A stretch of 64,000 nt of DNA from Neobacillus bataviensis (lineage in GTDB: Bacteria > Bacillota > Bacilli > Bacillales_B > DSM-18226): contig NZ_JAHXYW010000002.1 of NCBI RefSeq assembly GCF_019969725.1, forward strand, positions 186,001 to 250,000, in the 5' to 3' direction. Both the position numbers and the translations under genes were made by a program. Shown here piece by piece: positions 61,499 through 64,000 of the stretch (positions are counted from its first letter, which is position 1; each line of letters opens with the position of its first letter). The notes below the pieces were generated by a model. That model was not told where the DNA came from, did not search any database, and saw nothing but the letters and a program-made list of their open reading frames with translations.

Positions 61499-63460
61499 AT
61501 GACAAGTTTGAACCCTTCTATGCGTCTTAAGGTAAAAAGGGACACTTTTTTTCTCCCTGATACTAACAATGGGGTGTATTTTCGGAACAACATAAGCTCG
61601 TTCCGTATGGAAGGCAGCTCGATTAATCAGTGGGTTGAAAAGCTGATTCCGATGTTCAACGGAGAGTACACGCTGGAGAATTTAACAGACGGATTACCGA
61701 GCCAATACAGGGAACGGGTGTATGAAATTGCGGAAGTGCTGTATCGAAATGGGTTTGTCAGCGATGTAAGCAAAGACCATCCTCATCAATTGGAGGATCA
61801 CTTGATTAAAAAGTATGGTCCTCAAATTGAATTTGTGAACAGCTTTGTCGATTCGGGGGCATATCGTTTTCAATCCTATCGGCAGGCCAAAGTGCTGGCA
61901 GTTGGATCGGGTCCTTTTTTTAGTTCGTTAGTTGCATCGTTGCTGGAATCGGGTTTGCCCAAGTTCAAACTCCTAATCACGGACAAGATACCGACCAATA
62001 GACGGCGGATAATGGAACTAGCAGAGCATGCTCGTAAAACAGATCATGAGGTGGAAGTGGAAGAAATTTCATTTGAGGAGAATGGGGTTAGATTTTGGAG
62101 GGAAATCATCCAATCATTTGATGCCGTTTTGTATGTGTCAGAGGAAGGCGATCTGGAGGAACTGCGACTTCTTCATTCGGTTTGCCTGGAAGAGAAGAAG
62201 ATTTTTCTCCCTTCTATTTGCTTACAAAAGATCGGGATAGCGGGGCCGCTAATACATCCAAACTCTGACGTGTGCTGGGATTCTGCGTGGAGGCGATTGC
62301 ACCATTCTGTGCTTATGAAAGACAGGCAAATAGCCGGATTCTCTTCCAAAGGGGGAGCGATGTTGGCAAATGTAATTGTATTTGAATTGTTTAAAGAGAT
62401 TACTGGAGTGACCAAATCAAAACAGAATAATGATTTCTTCCTGCTTGATTTGGATACGATGGAAGGAAAATGGCATTCGTTCCTTCCGCATCCACTCGTG
62501 ACTGGACGGATATCCGCTAAATGGGTGGAGGATACCGAGATACTGGCCGAACATGGCTTGAGAAAAGGTGAGCCAAGTGAATTGCTTCTTTACTTCCACC
62601 AGTTAACATCAAAGGAAACAGGAATTTTTCATATTTGGGAAGAGGGGGATTTAAAGCAGCTTCCGTTAGCTCAATGCCGCGTCCTAGCCGTTAATCCGTT
62701 GTCGGAGGGCCCTGCTGGATTACTGCAAGAGATAGTCTGTACAGGTCTGACACACGAGGAAGCAAGAACAGAGGCAGGGCTTGCTGGGATTGAGTCATAT
62801 GTGTCTCAAATGGTCGATCTAATTGTTCCAACATTAGCATGTCATTCAGCTGGTAATAGTTTGATAGAATCACAAGAATTCGTCGGCATTGGTGCAGGGG
62901 AAACCGTTGCGGAAAGTGTATCTCGCGGGTTGCAAAAGTGTTTGGAGGATGAACTGAGCAAGCAGCATCTTAGTAAAGAGAATTCTGTCGCACAAGTGCA
63001 GGTTAGGAAAATGGAAGATGAAAAGTGCAAGTTTTATTTGCAGTCATTGACTACCTTGCAGGGAGCGCCGATGATCGGATTAGGCAAGGAAATTTTGGGT
63101 TTCCCTGTGGTATGGGTTGGAACGAATGAAGGATGGTATCGCAGTGTTGACTTGAATATAACGCTGGCTTTACGGAAGGCGTTACAAAACGCTGTTTTTG
63201 GAATTCAAAACCAATCATCATTCAGCCCGGAACTGCCACTGAAGCTTAGGTCAGTCCATCTCGAGGACAAGGAGCCGCAGAATATTGATATCCCTGCCAA
63301 TAATGAAAGGATTGAAGCTCATACTCTAAAGTCTGCATTAGAAGTGTTGGAACAAAACGATAAGCGGCTTTTGGTCTTTGAACTAGAGCTTGAGCCTTTT
63401 ATAAAAGAGAAATTGGCAGGAGTGTTTGGTGTATTGCTTAAAGGGGAGGAATCCAGATGA
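61499..63460 (+). CDS. TOMM maturation protein, ThiF-like (thiazole bacteriocin)
   Basis: A 653-residue protein of the putative thiazole-containing bacteriocin maturation family. N-terminal part (SMRLKVKRDTFFLPDTNNGVYFRNNISSFRMEG) looks like the leader-binding/E1-like partner seen in this family, followed by a ThiF-like nucleotide-binding core (VLAVGSGPFFSSLVASLLESGLPKFKLLITDKIP) and a long C-terminal domain. It partners with a YcaO enzyme to form azoles in the precursor. AAGGAGG lies before ATG 61499; the frame reaches back to 61478 without support. Its TGA overlaps the ATG of the next gene. Confidence 0.85.
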   Translation: MTSLNPSMRLKVKRDTFFLPDTNNGVYFRNNISSFRMEGSSINQWVEKLIPMFNGEYTLENLTDGLPSQYRERVYEIAEVLYRNGFVSDVSKDHPHQLEDHLIKKYGPQIEFVNSFVDSGAYRFQSYRQAKVLAVGSGPFFSSLVASLLESGLPKFKLLITDKIPTNRRRIMELAEHARKTDHEVEVEEISFEENGVRFWREIIQSFDAVLYVSEEGDLEELRLLHSVCLEEKKIFLPSICLQKIGIAGPLIHPNSDVCWDSAWRRLHHSVLMKDRQIAGFSSKGGAMLANVIVFELFKEITGVTKSKQNNDFFLLDLDTMEGKWHSFLPHPLVTGRISAKWVEDTEILAEHGLRKGEPSELLLYFHQLTSKETGIFHIWEEGDLKQLPLAQCRVLAVNPLSEGPAGLLQEIVCTGLTHEEARTEAGLAGIESYVSQMVDLIVPTLACHSAGNSLIESQEFVGIGAGETVAESVSRGLQKCLEDELSKQHLSKENSVAQVQVRKMEDEKCKFYLQSLTTLQGAPMIGLGKEILGFPVVWVGTNEGWYRSVDLNITLALRKALQNAVFGIQNQSSFSPELPLKLRSVHLEDKEPQNIDIPANNERIEAHTLKSALEVLEQNDKRLLVFELELEPFIKEKLAGVFGVLLKGEESR

Positions 63461-64000
63461 ACCCAGTCGTATTGGTTGTCGGAGAAGGGGTGGTGGCGGA
63501 CCGTGTTTGCGAAGAATTATTCACCCATTACCATGTAGTACGCCAAACCCAATTTGGGGCATTTTTACCGAAAAAAATGGATTTAGCTCTGGTATTGCAG
63601 GATGCCTGGAATCCCTCTGACCATCAAAAGGCAGAAGAGGTTTTTAGGCAAACCCGCACTCCGTGGATGCGAGGGTTCGTTTCATTTGGAGAGGGTATAG
63701 TCGGGCCGCTTGTTCAACCGGGGGAACCGGGGTGCTCTCATTGTTCGGATATACGGCGTTACATGGCAATGGCAGGACGCGATCGGAAAGAGATGCGGGA
63801 GTTGCATGGGAGGCTGAAGGAGGACGGCGGAATTCAGCAGGATGCTTGGGCATCTCATTCAGGGCTTTTGCAGCTGGCACATTTCATTGGGGCGGAAGTA
63901 GACCGAATTTTGCAAGGTAATGATGCCCGCTCGGAAGGACAGATAGGTTTAATCAATTTGAAAACCTTAATGAGTTCATGGCACACCTTTCTGCCTGTCC
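63457..64000 (+). CDS. TOMM leader-binding/cyclodehydratase partner protein, 3' cut
   Basis: Starts at ATG 63457, overlapping the previous stop (ATGA), and is still open at the window edge (181 residues visible). Sequence begins MNPVVLVVGEGVVADRVCEEL and contains GPLVQPGEPGCSHCSDIRR, the CxxC of the zinc site in TOMM cyclodehydratase 'C' proteins, and LQLAHFIGAEVDRIL. It belongs to the bacteriocin-biosynthesis cyclodehydratase family that delivers the leader to YcaO. The YcaO and dehydrogenase genes should follow outside the window. Composition appears GC-richer than neighbouring genes. No other frame in this stretch is convincing. Confidence 0.8.
   Translation, partial: MNPVVLVVGEGVVADRVCEELFTHYHVVRQTQFGAFLPKKMDLALVLQDAWNPSDHQKAEEVFRQTRTPWMRGFVSFGEGIVGPLVQPGEPGCSHCSDIRRYMAMAGRDRKEMRELHGRLKEDGGIQQDAWASHSGLLQLAHFIGAEVDRILQGNDARSEGQIGLINLKTLMSSWHTFLPV

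Noticed and set aside
63644..63920. Open frames on both strands near the right edge (63426-63620, 63644-63880, 63663-63920)
   Set aside because: All overlap the real TOMM gene starting at 63457, which has the stop-start overlap and the family motifs.
1..64000. CRISPR arrays, insertion sequences, integrases, rRNA and tRNA genes
   Set aside because: No regularly spaced direct repeats with unique spacers, no transposase or recombinase motifs, and no recognisable structural RNA were found. The 22-bp-period array at 4644 has only three units with conserved spacing and no spacers typical of CRISPR.

Overview
The window reads as low-GC Firmicute chromosome from the family Bacillaceae (Bacillus/Neobacillus-like). 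Support: strong AGGAGG-type ribosome binding sites, frequent TTG/GTG starts, short Firmicute signal peptides, and families typical of Bacillus (YesM/YesN and Bce-type two-component systems, Vpr-like protease, M29 and M28 aminopeptidases, YkoP/YkoQ-like pair, DUF3231, DUF4030, heterocycloanthracin-type bacteriocin). No rRNA, tRNA, CRISPR array, integrase or intact insertion sequence was recognised. All family calls come from reading motifs; no database search was run.

Layout. 1-4.5 kb: tail of a beta-helix protein and a YesM/YesN-like sensor kinase/response regulator without a transporter beside it. 4.9-6.3 kb: secreted M28 aminopeptidase. 6.9-15.9 kb: an AT-rich defence-like island with an unknown protein translationally coupled to a SIR2-domain protein, a membrane-anchored coiled-coil protein followed by a lipase-like protein that appears to start at CTG, a PLD-helicase-DUF3427 protein, a NUDIX hydrolase and an ADP-ribosyltransferase-like protein. 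16-22.2 kb: LspA paralogue, TetR regulator with two SDR oxidoreductases, a carboxymuconolactone-decarboxylase-like protein behind a large operator palindrome, Rrf2 regulator, MDR oxidoreductase and ArsR regulator. 22.6-27.7 kb: sugar operon (SDR, FGGY kinase, GPH symporter) with a divergent ROK repressor and two near-identical operators. 28.2-32.2 kb: PEP synthase/rifampicin-phosphotransferase-like protein and a FabH. 32.5-39.2 kb: Fur-boxed NIS siderophore operon (two IucA/IucC synthetases, MFS exporter, SbnH-like decarboxylase). 39.6-41.5 kb: two secreted proteins. 42.1-51.7 kb: Bce-type kinase/regulator and ABC transporter separated by a 1388-residue subtilase with cohesin and dockerin-like modules. 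51.8-54.8 kb: ECF sigma factor under its own ECF-type promoter, DUF4030 protein, M29 aminopeptidase. 54.9-60.8 kb: small membrane/surface and hypothetical genes and a truncated Lrp. 60.9 kb to the end: a thiazole/oxazole-modified bacteriocin precursor with its first two maturation genes, running off the window.

The most unexpected structural observation is that three partial gene copies (helicase 3' end near 27.9 kb, a piece of the DUF1906 gene near 32.3 kb, the aminopeptidase 3' end near 41.8 kb) each have an intact partner elsewhere in the window in the same orientation. The three pairs enclose three consecutive, non-overlapping gene blocks (sugar/SDR block, siderophore block, Bce/protease/sigma block). 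This looks like scars of repeated homology-assisted insertion. Most differences in the aminopeptidase and helicase fragments are synonymous, so the fragments probably came from diverged functional alleles rather than from recent decay.
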